A stretch of DNA of 64,000 bases from Acidovorax sp. SUPP3334 (GTDB taxonomy: Bacteria; Pseudomonadota; Gammaproteobacteria; Burkholderiales; Burkholderiaceae_C), in the NCBI RefSeq assembly GCF_030159055.1, contig NZ_BQXQ01000019.1, forward strand, positions 1 to 64,000. Direction: 5' to 3'. How positions within the stretch are numbered: the stretch's first letter is position 1; the number at the start of each line of letters is the position of its first letter. The notes under the pieces were generated by a model. It ran no database searches. It saw nothing but the letters and a program-made list of their open reading frames with translations, and was not told where the DNA came from. Made by a program: the position numbers and the translations under genes. Below are positions 45,686 through 55,592 of the stretch, piece after piece.

Positions 45686-47887
45686 ATGGATAAAGTCGAA
45701 CTCAGAGTTGCTCAACAGGCCAATCTTTCAGTAGAGCGGTCCTGGTCTGCGGTATTCGGCGTTGCCGGAGGCACGATTGGACGGGGCGGGCAGAACAAGC
45801 TGGTTTTGCCCGATTCCGACGCCAGCGTGGCCCGCGTGCACGCCATGGTTCGCATGGAGTCTGACGCGGCTTATATCGCCAACCTGTGTGAGCGTCGATC
45901 CATCACGGTAGCTGGGCAGGAAGTTCGGTCCGGCGAAGAGGTGCCCCTGGCCATTGGTGATGAAGTGGTGATCGGGCCGTACCGCCTGTATGCGCTGATG
46001 CCAGGTCAGCCGCTACCCGTCAAAGCTGATGGGCCGACGGCAATCCAGCAGCCTGAGCGACAAGATCAATCCGCTGCCGCAGTTCAGGTGCCAGTTGAAG
46101 AGCCGGTTTTGGCGTCAGTCGCCGTTTCCAGCCCATTCGATTTGCAATCTTCAGTAGAGACGCAAACCTCTGCCGATGACAGCAATCCCTTTGCGATTCT
46201 GGGGTTGGTTTCAGGACCTGCCATGGCATCACCAGAGGCTCCATCGACTGCACCTGCACCTGCAGTTTTACCGTCCTTCATGGCCGCACCTGCTTTGGAT
46301 GTGCCGCCAATCAGCTCGAGTGCAGACAAGGCTGTCGCAGCGCCATCCTCGGTTTCATCTCAGAAAGCCATTCAGTCCGAAGTCGTCACTGCGCTTGTCG
46401 CCTCCTCAATCCCAGCCCCTGTGGTGCCAGCTTCCGGTTGGGACGACGCACCTCGTCCGGCGCCTGCAAAAGCGGCCGCACACCGCGCGCTTGTGATTCC
46501 GGATGATTTTGATTTGTTCGCACAAGATGTCAGCAAACAGGCGCAAAAGGGCGATCCCTGGGCTGGAGGCTTGCAAACCAAGAGCTTGGCGGATGTCGCC
46601 AACCTTCGGCATGACGATCTGTTGAAAACGCTACCTATCTCTGGACGGTTTGAGCACCAAATGGACAACCCGGCGCACACGGGTCTTCCCAAAACTCTGG
46701 ACCCTCGCAACGAGTTGGATCCTATGCGCCTGTTCCAGCAAGATCGTGATCAACCCGCGCAGCAAGAGGCGGGCCCTTCTGCGCTGGGCTGCGATTTGTC
46801 GCAAGCTTTCAGCATGCCGAAGAGTGCCTCCACGGCAAACGTTGCAGAAGAGCGGATTGCGGTGGAATCGTTGGGTATCGAGGCCATCAGCATCGATGCA
46901 GCTGTGTCATCCGCTCAAGCCATTGCCTTGCCGCCTGGCACCTCCATCGGGTCCCCCACGCCATCGTATGGTGAGCAACCGGCAGAGCCCTTGGTCGGCC
47001 TGCGCAAAGTCGATGGTTTGAATTTGGACAGCTTTGGCGATGCATTGCCCCTTGCCGAAGCTTCGTGGATGCCTGCAGTCGAGCCGGTAGCACCTTTGGT
47101 TGAGGTAACCCCGGACCAGATTCCCCCGCAAGAGAATATTGCTGACCGAGAAATCATTTCTGAAGTCTCCCGCGAACACGCCAGCCCGAGGCCTTCGGCC
47201 AATGCGTATTCGACACCTGCGCAAGACGTGCAGGCGCCTGCCACGATGCCTGTGGCATCCGGCACTCCCGGCGTGCTGCCACCTGCAGAACTGAACGCAT
47301 TGGTCACTGCTTTTCTGGATGGTGCGGGCGTTCTTCCCAAGAAGCTGGAGCCCACTCTGACACCGGAATTCATGCGTTCCTTTGGCGAGGCTTTTCGGGT
47401 CGCAGTGCAAGGCACTATCGATCTTCTCGCTGCACGCTCGGAAATCAAGCGGGAATTTCGTGCGGGCGTTACCGTCATTGCGTCGGGCGCCAACAATCCT
47501 TTGAAGTTCTTACCCACACCGGATGGCGTCATCATGCAGATGATCGGGCAGAATTTTCCCGGATTCATGCAGCCGATTCCTGCCATGAAGGACGCCTACC
47601 AGGATCTGTGCGTTCACCAGTTGGCGCTGATGGCCGGCATCCGTGCCGCGTATGCAGAAGCGCTTTCGCGTTTCGATCCTATGGAGCTCGAAAAGCAGGC
47701 TTCCACCATCGGCGGCATGCTGGGCAAGGTCTCTTCCATTGGCCGCAAGGCAGCCTTATGGGACGAATACAAGAAGAACTTCGATGCCATCCGTCGAGAT
47801 GCCGAGGACGACCTGACCGCTTTCTCCGGTCAGGCGTTTCTGGAAGCGTATGAGAACGCTGAAGCGGCAGCAAAGGCAAAACTGTGA
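45686..47887 (+). CDS. tagH: T6SS-associated FHA-domain protein TagH
   Basis: 733 residues. N-terminal FHA domain (about 20-100): GGTIGRGGQNKLVLPDSDASVARVHAMV with Arg and Ser of the phosphothreonine pocket. A long low-complexity Ala/Pro/Ser linker follows, and the conserved C-terminal TagH region starts near LNALVTAFLDGAGV (about residue 535) with FLPTPDGVIMQMIG and FMQPIPAMKDAYQDLCVHQLALMAGI. Known FHA partners are phosphorylated by the T6SS kinase and trigger recruitment of the sheath recycling machinery. The stop overlaps the phosphatase start. Confidence 0.92.
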   Translation: MDKVELRVAQQANLSVERSWSAVFGVAGGTIGRGGQNKLVLPDSDASVARVHAMVRMESDAAYIANLCERRSITVAGQEVRSGEEVPLAIGDEVVIGPYRLYALMPGQPLPVKADGPTAIQQPERQDQSAAAVQVPVEEPVLASVAVSSPFDLQSSVETQTSADDSNPFAILGLVSGPAMASPEAPSTAPAPAVLPSFMAAPALDVPPISSSADKAVAAPSSVSSQKAIQSEVVTALVASSIPAPVVPASGWDDAPRPAPAKAAAHRALVIPDDFDLFAQDVSKQAQKGDPWAGGLQTKSLADVANLRHDDLLKTLPISGRFEHQMDNPAHTGLPKTLDPRNELDPMRLFQQDRDQPAQQEAGPSALGCDLSQAFSMPKSASTANVAEERIAVESLGIEAISIDAAVSSAQAIALPPGTSIGSPTPSYGEQPAEPLVGLRKVDGLNLDSFGDALPLAEASWMPAVEPVAPLVEVTPDQIPPQENIADREIISEVSREHASPRPSANAYSTPAQDVQAPATMPVASGTPGVLPPAELNALVTAFLDGAGVLPKKLEPTLTPEFMRSFGEAFRVAVQGTIDLLAARSEIKREFRAGVTVIASGANNPLKFLPTPDGVIMQMIGQNFPGFMQPIPAMKDAYQDLCVHQLALMAGIRAAYAEALSRFDPMELEKQASTIGGMLGKVSSIGRKAALWDEYKKNFDAIRRDAEDDLTAFSGQAFLEAYENAEAAAKAKL

Positions 47888-48672
47888 TCGCGCACGTCGT
47901 CGGGGATCAATACCGGTTTCGTCTCACTACCGCATCGCTGTCGGACAGGGGTTCGCGCGCGACCAATGATGATTTCCTGGGCATGGTCGATGCGGGAGGA
48001 CGAGGATTTTGCTGTGCACTGGCCGACGGCGCGGGGGGGCATGGCCACGGGGGGCTGGCCGCGCGGCTCACAGTGCATGCCGTCCTGGACGGTTTTCGCC
48101 ATAACCCGCTGTTTGCGCCAGCCGGCCTTGCCTCTTTGATCTCATTGGCCGAACACACGGTGGCCGTGGAGCAGCCGGTATCGGTGTCCCGCAGGCACAT
48201 GAGTGCCACCGTCGTGCTGTTGTGCCTGGACCTTTCCAATGGGCGGGCCCTGTGGGCCCACTGGGGTGACTCGCGCCTTTACTGGTTCAGGGACCAGCGG
48301 GTGCATCGAATGACGGAAGACCACAGCGTCGTGCAGCAGCTGCTGCATGCTGGGGTCTATCGCAATGAGGACCCTCGGGATTTGCCGAACCGGAGTGTTC
48401 TTGCGGGAGCCATCGGGGCCGAATCGCAGATTCCCCCAACCGTGCTGTCCAAAGCCGTCGATCTTGAGGCAGGAGATGCATTTTTATTGTGCTCGGATGG
48501 TCTTTGGGAGGGCATCCATGAGGACGATATGGAAGAGGCCCTGAGGCTCAGCCAGAATCCGGAAGACTGGTTGGAACACATGGAGACCACCTTGCGAGCC
48601 AAGGGCAAACCCCATCAAGACAATTTCAGCGCCTTCGCAATTTGGGTAGCACCCAACGAAGATGTGCTGTGA
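47884..48672 (+). CDS. pppA: PP2C-family Ser/Thr phosphatase (PppA-like)
   Basis: 262 residues, GTG start overlapping the tagH stop (GTGA). Metal and catalytic motifs of PPM phosphatases: SDRGSRATNDDFLG, CALADGAGGHGHGG, LWAHWGDSRLYWFR, TEDHSVVQQL, LLCSDGLWEG and KPHQDNFSAFAIW. It would reverse the threonine phosphorylation made by the kinase, switching the type VI apparatus off. Cytoplasmic, no membrane segment. Confidence 0.92.
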   Translation: MIAHVVGDQYRFRLTTASLSDRGSRATNDDFLGMVDAGGRGFCCALADGAGGHGHGGLAARLTVHAVLDGFRHNPLFAPAGLASLISLAEHTVAVEQPVSVSRRHMSATVVLLCLDLSNGRALWAHWGDSRLYWFRDQRVHRMTEDHSVVQQLLHAGVYRNEDPRDLPNRSVLAGAIGAESQIPPTVLSKAVDLEAGDAFLLCSDGLWEGIHEDDMEEALRLSQNPEDWLEHMETTLRAKGKPHQDNFSAFAIWVAPNEDVL

Positions 48673-48701
48673 CACCGTTTTCACGAATAAAGGAATTGAC
48701 G

Positions 48702-49271
48702 ATGCTTGAACGCGTTTTTGGAGGACGTCGGCCTGTGCTCGGGGCGGCTATGGGCATCATTGCACTGGGGCTGGCAGGGTGCGGCATCATCGGTTCGATG
48801 AATCGCCCGCAGGAAGCGCCTACGGCGGTACCGCCAGCGGTGTTTGAAATCGTGGCAGATCCCAAACTCAATCCCGACGTACATGGCGCTCCCAAGCCCA
48901 TCTTGCTCAGGATGTACGAGTTGCGGGCTACCGCAGCGTTTGAGAAAGCCAGTTTTCTAGACCTCCAGGAAAAAGATGAAGCGCAACTGGGAAGCGACTT
49001 CGTGCGTCGCGAAGAATTCCTGGTAGTGCCTGGAGAGCGCCGTGTGATCGAGCGCAAGGGAAGTGCGGAAGTGCGCGCTTTCGCCTTTTTCGCGGGCTAT
49101 CGCGATTTGGAAAAGAGCACTTGGCGCACCTCCGCTCCGGCCCCCAACTCGGTGGAGATGCGCCGCCACTGGTGGGGATTGGGTGAAACCGAGCGCTTGA
49201 ATCCGGTGCGCTATCTCGTCACGGTGTCTCAGGACGCAGTCAAAGTTCAAGTTCAAGACAAAACGCAGTAA
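48702..49271 (+). CDS. tssJ: Type VI secretion outer-membrane lipoprotein TssJ
   Basis: 189 residues. The lipobox is LGLAGC (Cys at about residue 27). The mature domain has the transthyretin-like TssJ pattern: PKPILLRMYELRATAAFEKASFLDLQEKDEAQLG, then VPGERRVIERKG and FAFFAGYRDLEKSTWR. It anchors the TssM-TssL complex to the outer membrane. AAAGGA lies 8 bases before ATG 48702, which decides the start. Confidence 0.95.
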   Translation: MLERVFGGRRPVLGAAMGIIALGLAGCGIIGSMNRPQEAPTAVPPAVFEIVADPKLNPDVHGAPKPILLRMYELRATAAFEKASFLDLQEKDEAQLGSDFVRREEFLVVPGERRVIERKGSAEVRAFAFFAGYRDLEKSTWRTSAPAPNSVEMRRHWWGLGETERLNPVRYLVTVSQDAVKVQVQDKTQ

Positions 49272-49276
49272 CTACC

Positions 49277-50611
49277 ATGGTCTGGCAGCGCAAAGTCGTA
49301 TGGGCGGAGGGCATGTTCTTGCGCCCTCAGCATTTTCAGCAGCAAGATCGATTTACAGATTTTCTGGTGCAGGCGCGCACGCTGCCCACGCAATTCTTTT
49401 TCTGGGGGTTTTCGAGCCTGGTCCTGGACACGGAATTGCTCGCGCTCGGGAAGATCGGTTTGATCTCCGCCGAAGGTGTGCTGCCGGACGGGACACCCTT
49501 TAGTTTTCCGAATCATGACGAGCCGCCTCCCGCTTTGAGCATTGGCAAAGACGTCAAGGACACTGTTATCCATCTGGCGCTGCCGATGCGTCGGCGCATG
49601 GCTGCCGAAGTGTCTCTGGGCGCTGATTCGAACGCGCTGGTGCGCTACGCTGCCCAGGTGGCCGAGGTCGCCGATGTCAATGATGTCGGGGCTCAGCCTG
49701 CCGAGGTTCAGGTCGGGCAGATCAAGCTCGCGCTCCGTGCAACGCAGGACATCGCCGATGGCTGGGTGAGTCTTCCCCTGGTGCAGGTGGTTGAACGACG
49801 CGCTGACGGTTCTATCCTGCTGGATCCCACCTTCATTCCCACGGTGGTCACCAATGCCGAGATGTCGTACTTGGCTGTTTTTTGCCGCGAGTTGTTCGGC
49901 TTGCTACGGCAGCGCGGCGCAGCCCTGGAAGAACGGCTCACACAGCCAGGTCGTGGCGGCGTGGGGGAGGTCGGGGATTTCCTCATGCTGCAGTTCTTGA
50001 ATCGATGGGAACCGGCAGTGGAGCATTGGGTTCGCATATCCGCCGTTCACCCCGAGCGGCTGTTTGACGACCTCCTCAAAATGGCGGGCGAACTGGCCAC
50101 GTTCACGAGAGACCAACGCCGTCCTGCGCCCATGCCGGCCTATGACCATGACGATCTGCGCAGTTCCTTTCTTCCACTGATGCTTGAATTGCGCCGCGGC
50201 CTTTCGTCCGTGCTGGAGCAGAACGCCATCCAGATCGAACTGCAAGAACGCCAATATGGCGTGCATGTCGCGCTCATTCCGAGCACCGAGTTGCTGACCA
50301 GTTGCGACTTCGTGCTGGCAGTCCACTCGCAAGCCACCGTGGAGTTCCTGCGGGCGCATTTCCCGACCCAGATCAAGCTGGGCCCGGTCGAACGCATTCG
50401 CGATCTGGTGAATCTGCATTTGCCGGGCGTGACTTTGCGCTCCTTGCCGGTCGCGCCGCGGGAGATTCCCTACCACGCCGGATATTCTTATTTCGAGCTG
50501 GACACGGCGCATGACCTGTGGCGCCAGCTTCAGAATTCCGGGGGGCTCGCTTTGCACGTGTCTGGGGAATTTCCTGAACTGCAACTCGAGATGTGGGCGA
50601 TTCGCCGTTAA
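49277..50611 (+). CDS. tssK: Type VI secretion baseplate subunit TssK
   Basis: 444 residues, the connector between baseplate and membrane complex. Family opening VVWAEGMFLRPQHFQQQDRF and later LLLRRG-type FLMLQFLNRWEPAVEHW, LFDDLLKMAGELATF and the C-terminal HAGYSYFELDTAHDLWRQLQNSGGLALHVSGEFPELQLEMWAIRR, all typical of TssK. It starts 5 bases after tssJ. Cytoplasmic. Confidence 0.97.
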   Translation: MVWQRKVVWAEGMFLRPQHFQQQDRFTDFLVQARTLPTQFFFWGFSSLVLDTELLALGKIGLISAEGVLPDGTPFSFPNHDEPPPALSIGKDVKDTVIHLALPMRRRMAAEVSLGADSNALVRYAAQVAEVADVNDVGAQPAEVQVGQIKLALRATQDIADGWVSLPLVQVVERRADGSILLDPTFIPTVVTNAEMSYLAVFCRELFGLLRQRGAALEERLTQPGRGGVGEVGDFLMLQFLNRWEPAVEHWVRISAVHPERLFDDLLKMAGELATFTRDQRRPAPMPAYDHDDLRSSFLPLMLELRRGLSSVLEQNAIQIELQERQYGVHVALIPSTELLTSCDFVLAVHSQATVEFLRAHFPTQIKLGPVERIRDLVNLHLPGVTLRSLPVAPREIPYHAGYSYFELDTAHDLWRQLQNSGGLALHVSGEFPELQLEMWAIRR

Positions 50612-50619
50612 GAACCGAT

Positions 50620-51960
50620 ATGTCCATTCAAACCTCCGGCAATTTATTTGCCTTCGACACGGGCAGCGGCACTGTGGCCGCAAGGGACGGTGCTGTGCCG
50701 CCTCAGGCGCCTGCCGGTGCGGTGCGCGAAACGGCTTTGCCCGATGTCGTCAGTGGCGGCAATCCGTTGGTGGCGGCTTCCAATACGTTGCTCAACCTGA
50801 TCCCGCAAATCCGGGCGATGGCCACCAATGGCGACCCTGGTGGATTCCAGCAGTTCCTTTTGGAAAACATTCGCCAGTTCGAAAGCCGCGCAGGAAGCAC
50901 CGGTGTGCCGATGGAAACCATCATCGGAGCCCGGTACTGCATCTGCACTGCCATCGACGAAGCGGCCGCGCAAACGCCGTGGGGTGGATCTGGCGTATGG
51001 CCAAAGTACAGCCTGCTGGTCGCGCTGCATAACGAAACCTGGGGCGGCGAGAAGTTTTTCCAACTGCTTTCCAAACTCGTTCAGACCCCCAATCAGCACA
51101 TCGACCTGATCGAGTTGATGTATTTCTGTCTCATGCTCGGTTTCGAAGGGCGATACCACGTCGTTGAAAACGGGAAGAGCCAGTTGGAGAGCCTCAAGGC
51201 GCGGCTGCTGCAGGTCATCGAAGGGGCCAGGGGAGATCGCAGCGGGGCGCTGTCCCTGCATTGGCGCGGCGTCCAGCGTGCGGCGGTGCCGCCATGGACT
51301 TTGATTCCCTTCTGGGTCGCAGCGGCGCTGGCCTTGTTGATCGCTTTCTTGATTTTTCTCTGGTTCAATTATCGGCTGGCCTCGCGGTCCGATGATTTGT
51401 TCGCGGCAATCAATGGCATTCGCCTTCCGCAGGCGCCCACGGTGGTTGCTGCCGCGCCGAAGCCTCGTTTGCGCCAGTTCCTTGAGCCTGAAATCAGGGA
51501 AGGTCTGGTGGAAGTGAATGACCTTGCTGACCGGAGCATCATCATCCTGCGGGGTGACGGCCTGTTCGATGCCGGGGCAACGGTCGTCAAGCCACGCTAT
51601 GTCGCCGTGATCCAGCGCATCGCCGCAGCACTGAACGAAGTGTCGGGGAAGGTCGTGGTCAACGGCTACACCGACAACTCACCGATCCGCACGGCTCGCT
51701 TTCCTTCCAATTGGCATTTGTCCCAGGAGCGGGCCCAGGCCGTGACCACCATGCTGCTCAAGAGCGTGTCTGACGGCCGAAGGCTTCATGCGGAAGGCCG
51801 TGCAGAAAGTGACCCGATCGCACCCAACACCACGCCGGAGGGCAAGGCACTCAACCGCCGTGTCGAGATCGTCTTGCATGTTGCTCCGCAGACCCGCGAT
51901 AACGAACTGCAACTCGCCCCGGGTGCAGTTCCCAGCGGCAGCGCCACCAATCAAAAATAA
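50620..51960 (+). CDS. tssL: Type VI secretion inner-membrane protein TssL with OmpA-type peptidoglycan-binding domain
   Basis: 446 residues, the long form. DotU/IcmH domain about 55-215 (ARYCICTAIDEAAAQTPWG; WGGEKFFQLLSKLVQTPNQHIDLIELMYFCLMLGFEGRY), one membrane helix about 228-250, then a periplasmic OmpA-like domain about 305-430 with VVNGYTDNSPI and WHLSQERAQAV, which anchors to the cell wall. TssL forms the membrane complex with TssM and TssJ. It starts 8 bases after tssK. Confidence 0.96.
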   Translation: MSIQTSGNLFAFDTGSGTVAARDGAVPPQAPAGAVRETALPDVVSGGNPLVAASNTLLNLIPQIRAMATNGDPGGFQQFLLENIRQFESRAGSTGVPMETIIGARYCICTAIDEAAAQTPWGGSGVWPKYSLLVALHNETWGGEKFFQLLSKLVQTPNQHIDLIELMYFCLMLGFEGRYHVVENGKSQLESLKARLLQVIEGARGDRSGALSLHWRGVQRAAVPPWTLIPFWVAAALALLIAFLIFLWFNYRLASRSDDLFAAINGIRLPQAPTVVAAAPKPRLRQFLEPEIREGLVEVNDLADRSIIILRGDGLFDAGATVVKPRYVAVIQRIAAALNEVSGKVVVNGYTDNSPIRTARFPSNWHLSQERAQAVTTMLLKSVSDGRRLHAEGRAESDPIAPNTTPEGKALNRRVEIVLHVAPQTRDNELQLAPGAVPSGSATNQK

Positions 51961-51962
51961 GC

Positions 51963-54900
51963 ATGTTCCGCAAGATATTCGATTTCCTGTTCAACAGGTT
52001 CACTCTGGTCCTGCTGGGGCTGGTGCTTTTGAGCTTGGTAATCTGGTTCATCGGACCGCTGATCTACATCAAGCCCTACCAGCCGCTGGAGAGCCCGCAA
52101 GTGCGGGGATGGTTGATCTTCTCGATCTTCGCTTTCTGGTTCTTGAAGCTGATGGTCCAGTGGTGGCGCGCCAAGCAGATGAACGCCCGGCTGCTCTCGC
52201 AACTGGCGCGGTTCGGCACGAGCGACAGGCCGGCTGAAAAATCCGGTCCGGGGGAAGAAGAAGTCGCCGAGCTTGAAACCCGTTTCAAGGAAGCCATCGG
52301 CGTCCTGAGCAAGACCCGCTTCGGCCAGACGGAACAAGGCTGGTTTGGCCGCCTGAACCGGCGCTACATCTACCAACTGCCCTGGTACCTCATCATCGGT
52401 TCACCAGGGTCCGGCAAGACGACGGCGCTGGTCAATTCCGGTCTGGATTTTCCGCTGGAAGCCCAGTTCGGCAAGGCGTCGATCCGGGGCGTCGGCGGTA
52501 CCCGCAATTGTGATTGGTGGTTCACCGACCAAGCCGTTCTGCTGGACACGGCAGGCCGTTACACCACGCAAGAAAGCGATGAAACCCAGGACAAGGCCGC
52601 CTGGGGTGGGTTCTTGTCGCTCCTTCGCAGATTCCGTGGGCGGCAACCCGTCAATGGCGTGATCGTGACCCTCAGTGTCCAGGAGCTGTTGAGCAGCACG
52701 GATGCAGAACGTGATCGCCTGGCACGGCTGATCGGCATGCGGCTGGGCGAGCTGTGTGAAGAACTGGCCATCAAATTCCCCGTATACGTGCTGGTCACCA
52801 AAACCGATTTGCTGGCAGGATTCAACGAATTCTTCGGCAACATGAACCGCGAGGAGCGCTCCCAGGTTTGGGGGTTCACCAGCCCTTACAACGAAGGCGG
52901 AGTGCAGGAAGAGCCTGCAGCCCGCTTCCGGGCTGAATTCGACGAGTTGGCTGGGCAAATCAACCGACTGCTGCCCCAGCGCCTGCTCAGCGAGCCTGAC
53001 CTTGCACGGCGCGGCCTGATCTATGGTCTGCCACAGCAATTCGTAGGGCTGCGCGATGTGGTGCAGGAAACCCTCTCCGTCATCTTCGCTTCGTCCCGCT
53101 TCAAGGAAAAGCCGCTGTTCCGTGGCGTGTACTTCACCAGCGGGACACAAGAAGGCATGCCATTCGACCGCGTGCTCTCGGCCCTTTCCCGGCGCTTCGC
53201 AGTGCCGTCACCGGCGGGTGCTTCGGTAGGAGCCGGCAAGACCGGGAAGAGCTACTTCATTGAAACGCTGCTCAAAGGCGTCATGTTCAATGAGGCAGGC
53301 TTGACGGGGCGCAATGCCAAAAAGGAGCGCCAACTGCGAATAGCGCAGGCAGGAGGTTTGCTTGCGCTGGTTTTGGCATTGGTCGGGGTGACCGTCGGCT
53401 GGGCGATCAGTCACGACAACAACGTGGCCTACATCGGCGAGGTGAAAGACCGCGTGCCCGCACTCAAGCAGGCAGTGAACGACGCGCGCGATGCAGATCC
53501 CGAAGATATGGTGAGCCTGCTTCCATTGCTGAACAACGCGGAATCGCTGGCGGTCAGCCAGCGTTATGAGGGTGACTCTGCTCCGTTGAGTTGGCGCCAG
53601 GGCTTGCTCCAGGTCCCGAAGGTACAGACGGCGGCAGACGCAACTTACATGCGACTTCTGGAAGATGCCTGGCTGCCGCGCCTGTCCCGGCATTTGCGCC
53701 GGTCGCTGCAGCAAACCTCCACCAGCAATCCCGAAGCGAGCTTTGAAGCGCTGAAGGTCTATTTGATGCTGTATGAGCCCGAGCGCTTCAACGCAAAGGC
53801 CATCCGTGCATGGATGGTGAACGATTGGGAGACTTCGCTTCCGCCCGGTCTGGTGCAATCCGGCGTGGTCAATCAACTGGCCCACCATCTGGATAATTTG
53901 ATGGAAGACCGCGCTTTGGTGGCGCCCGTTCCGATGGACCAGCAATTGGTGGCCGAGGTCCGCCAGCGGCTCGCTCAGATGTCTCCGGCACAGCGGGCTT
54001 ACAGCCGCGTCAAGCAATTGCTGTTGACGGGAAATTCGCTGCCACCCGAATTCACGGTGGTTCGTGCCAGCGGCCCCGAAGCGCCACAGGTCTTCTCGCG
54101 CCGCAGTGGACGTCCATTGACGCAGGGCATTTCCGGTTTGTTTACGTACGATGGGTATTACGGTGCCTTTGCGCAAGAGCTCCCCAAAGTGACCGCACTG
54201 CTTTCTCAGGAAGAAAGCTGGGTGCTGGGCAAGGCAGACGGACGGCGGAGTACCGCCAATGAGGTGTTGACCGGCCAATTGGCGCTGGAGGTCAAGCGGC
54301 TGTACCTGATGGAATACGCCAAGCTGTGGGAAGACTTTCTGGCCGATGTACGCCCTGTGCGAATCGCCTCGCTCGATCAGGCCGGCGAACAAGCACGCCT
54401 TTACTCGGCGGCCAACTCCAGTCTCGAACAGTTCATTCGCGCGGTGGCCAAGGAAACCACGCTGGGTCAACGGCCTTCCGCAGGCTCCGGCACCAGCAGC
54501 TGGTTGGGCGAGAAGATCAATCGCATCAAGGAAGAACAGGAGCAACTGAGCCGATTGACGGGCAAGCAGGTCAATGTTGCAGGGCTTACCTCCAGCGGCA
54601 CCCTGGAAGCGGATCTGGTCGACTTCCGTTTCCGCGAGTACCGGCGATTGGCGACGTCCAACGGCTCAGGTTCTTCACCAATGACCGCCAGCCTGCAGGT
54701 GCTCAACGAGGCGGCTGCGGTCATCGCGTCGGCGCGGCAACAGGTGAGTGCGGGGGGAACGGTCCCTCCCTCGCTTTCGGCTACCTTGGAGCGGGTGCGC
54801 ACTGAGGCCAAGCGGGTTCCTCCACCACTCAACGTGATGTATGAAGACTTGGCAGGCGCCACGTCGGCCTTCGTGGGGCGTGACGTGCGCGCCGCCGTGG

Positions 54901-55592
54901 GCGGCAACCTCAACGCGACGATCGGAGCATTTTGCAGGCGCGCCATCCTCGGCCGTTATCCATTCACGCGCAGCGCGAGCCGCGACGTCACGACGGATGA
55001 CTTCGCACGCCTGTTCTCCGTGGGCGGCACGATGGACGAGTTCTTCCGGACCACCTTGCAGCCCATGGTGGATATCTCCACCAATCCCTGGAGCTTCAAA
55101 CAGGGAGTGGATGGTTCGCCGGTGGGTGGCTCCGCCGCTTTGGCATCGTTCCAGCGCGCTGCCGTCATCCGGGACGTCTATTTCCGTGCGGGAGGCAAGG
55201 CGCCTTCGATTCGGCTGGACATCAAGCCGCTGGAGATGGATGCTGCAATCACGCAAATGGTGCTCGATGTGGATGGCGAGGTCTTGCGCTACCAGCACGG
55301 GCCTCAGATCCCCAAGTCGGTGAACTGGCCGGGTGCCCGCGGCACCGGTCAGGTCCGGCTCCAGTTGACAGGCTCCGGCGCTGAAAACACGGGCATGGTG
55401 ACCGAGGGCCCTTGGGCTTTGCACCGGTTCTTCGACAAGGCGCAGATATCGCCGGGCAATGCACCGGAGCGTTTCATTGCGGCCTTCAATGTGGAGGGGC
55501 GACGCCTGCGGTTCGAAGTGACCACGGGCAGTGTGTTGAATCCTTTCCGTCTCAAAGCCATGGAGGAGTTCGAGTGTCCTGGCAACCTCTGA
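51963..55592 (+). CDS. tssM: Type VI secretion inner-membrane protein TssM (IcmF)
   Basis: 1209 residues. Two N-terminal membrane helices (about 10-33 and 42-62) flank a short periplasmic loop. The cytoplasmic NTPase-like domain has Walker A GSPGSGKTTAL (about 146-156) and the LLDTAGRYTTQ Walker B segment. A third helix (about 459-480, GGLLALVLALVGVTVGWAIS) precedes the large periplasmic domain that spans the cell envelope to TssJ. It starts 2 bases after the tssL stop, and its end overlaps tagF by 19 bases. Confidence 0.97.
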   Translation: MFRKIFDFLFNRFTLVLLGLVLLSLVIWFIGPLIYIKPYQPLESPQVRGWLIFSIFAFWFLKLMVQWWRAKQMNARLLSQLARFGTSDRPAEKSGPGEEEVAELETRFKEAIGVLSKTRFGQTEQGWFGRLNRRYIYQLPWYLIIGSPGSGKTTALVNSGLDFPLEAQFGKASIRGVGGTRNCDWWFTDQAVLLDTAGRYTTQESDETQDKAAWGGFLSLLRRFRGRQPVNGVIVTLSVQELLSSTDAERDRLARLIGMRLGELCEELAIKFPVYVLVTKTDLLAGFNEFFGNMNREERSQVWGFTSPYNEGGVQEEPAARFRAEFDELAGQINRLLPQRLLSEPDLARRGLIYGLPQQFVGLRDVVQETLSVIFASSRFKEKPLFRGVYFTSGTQEGMPFDRVLSALSRRFAVPSPAGASVGAGKTGKSYFIETLLKGVMFNEAGLTGRNAKKERQLRIAQAGGLLALVLALVGVTVGWAISHDNNVAYIGEVKDRVPALKQAVNDARDADPEDMVSLLPLLNNAESLAVSQRYEGDSAPLSWRQGLLQVPKVQTAADATYMRLLEDAWLPRLSRHLRRSLQQTSTSNPEASFEALKVYLMLYEPERFNAKAIRAWMVNDWETSLPPGLVQSGVVNQLAHHLDNLMEDRALVAPVPMDQQLVAEVRQRLAQMSPAQRAYSRVKQLLLTGNSLPPEFTVVRASGPEAPQVFSRRSGRPLTQGISGLFTYDGYYGAFAQELPKVTALLSQEESWVLGKADGRRSTANEVLTGQLALEVKRLYLMEYAKLWEDFLADVRPVRIASLDQAGEQARLYSAANSSLEQFIRAVAKETTLGQRPSAGSGTSSWLGEKINRIKEEQEQLSRLTGKQVNVAGLTSSGTLEADLVDFRFREYRRLATSNGSGSSPMTASLQVLNEAAAVIASARQQVSAGGTVPPSLSATLERVRTEAKRVPPPLNVMYEDLAGATSAFVGRDVRAAVGGNLNATIGAFCRRAILGRYPFTRSASRDVTTDDFARLFSVGGTMDEFFRTTLQPMVDISTNPWSFKQGVDGSPVGGSAALASFQRAAVIRDVYFRAGGKAPSIRLDIKPLEMDAAITQMVLDVDGEVLRYQHGPQIPKSVNWPGARGTGQVRLQLTGSGAENTGMVTEGPWALHRFFDKAQISPGNAPERFIAAFNVEGRRLRFEVTTGSVLNPFRLKAMEEFECPGNL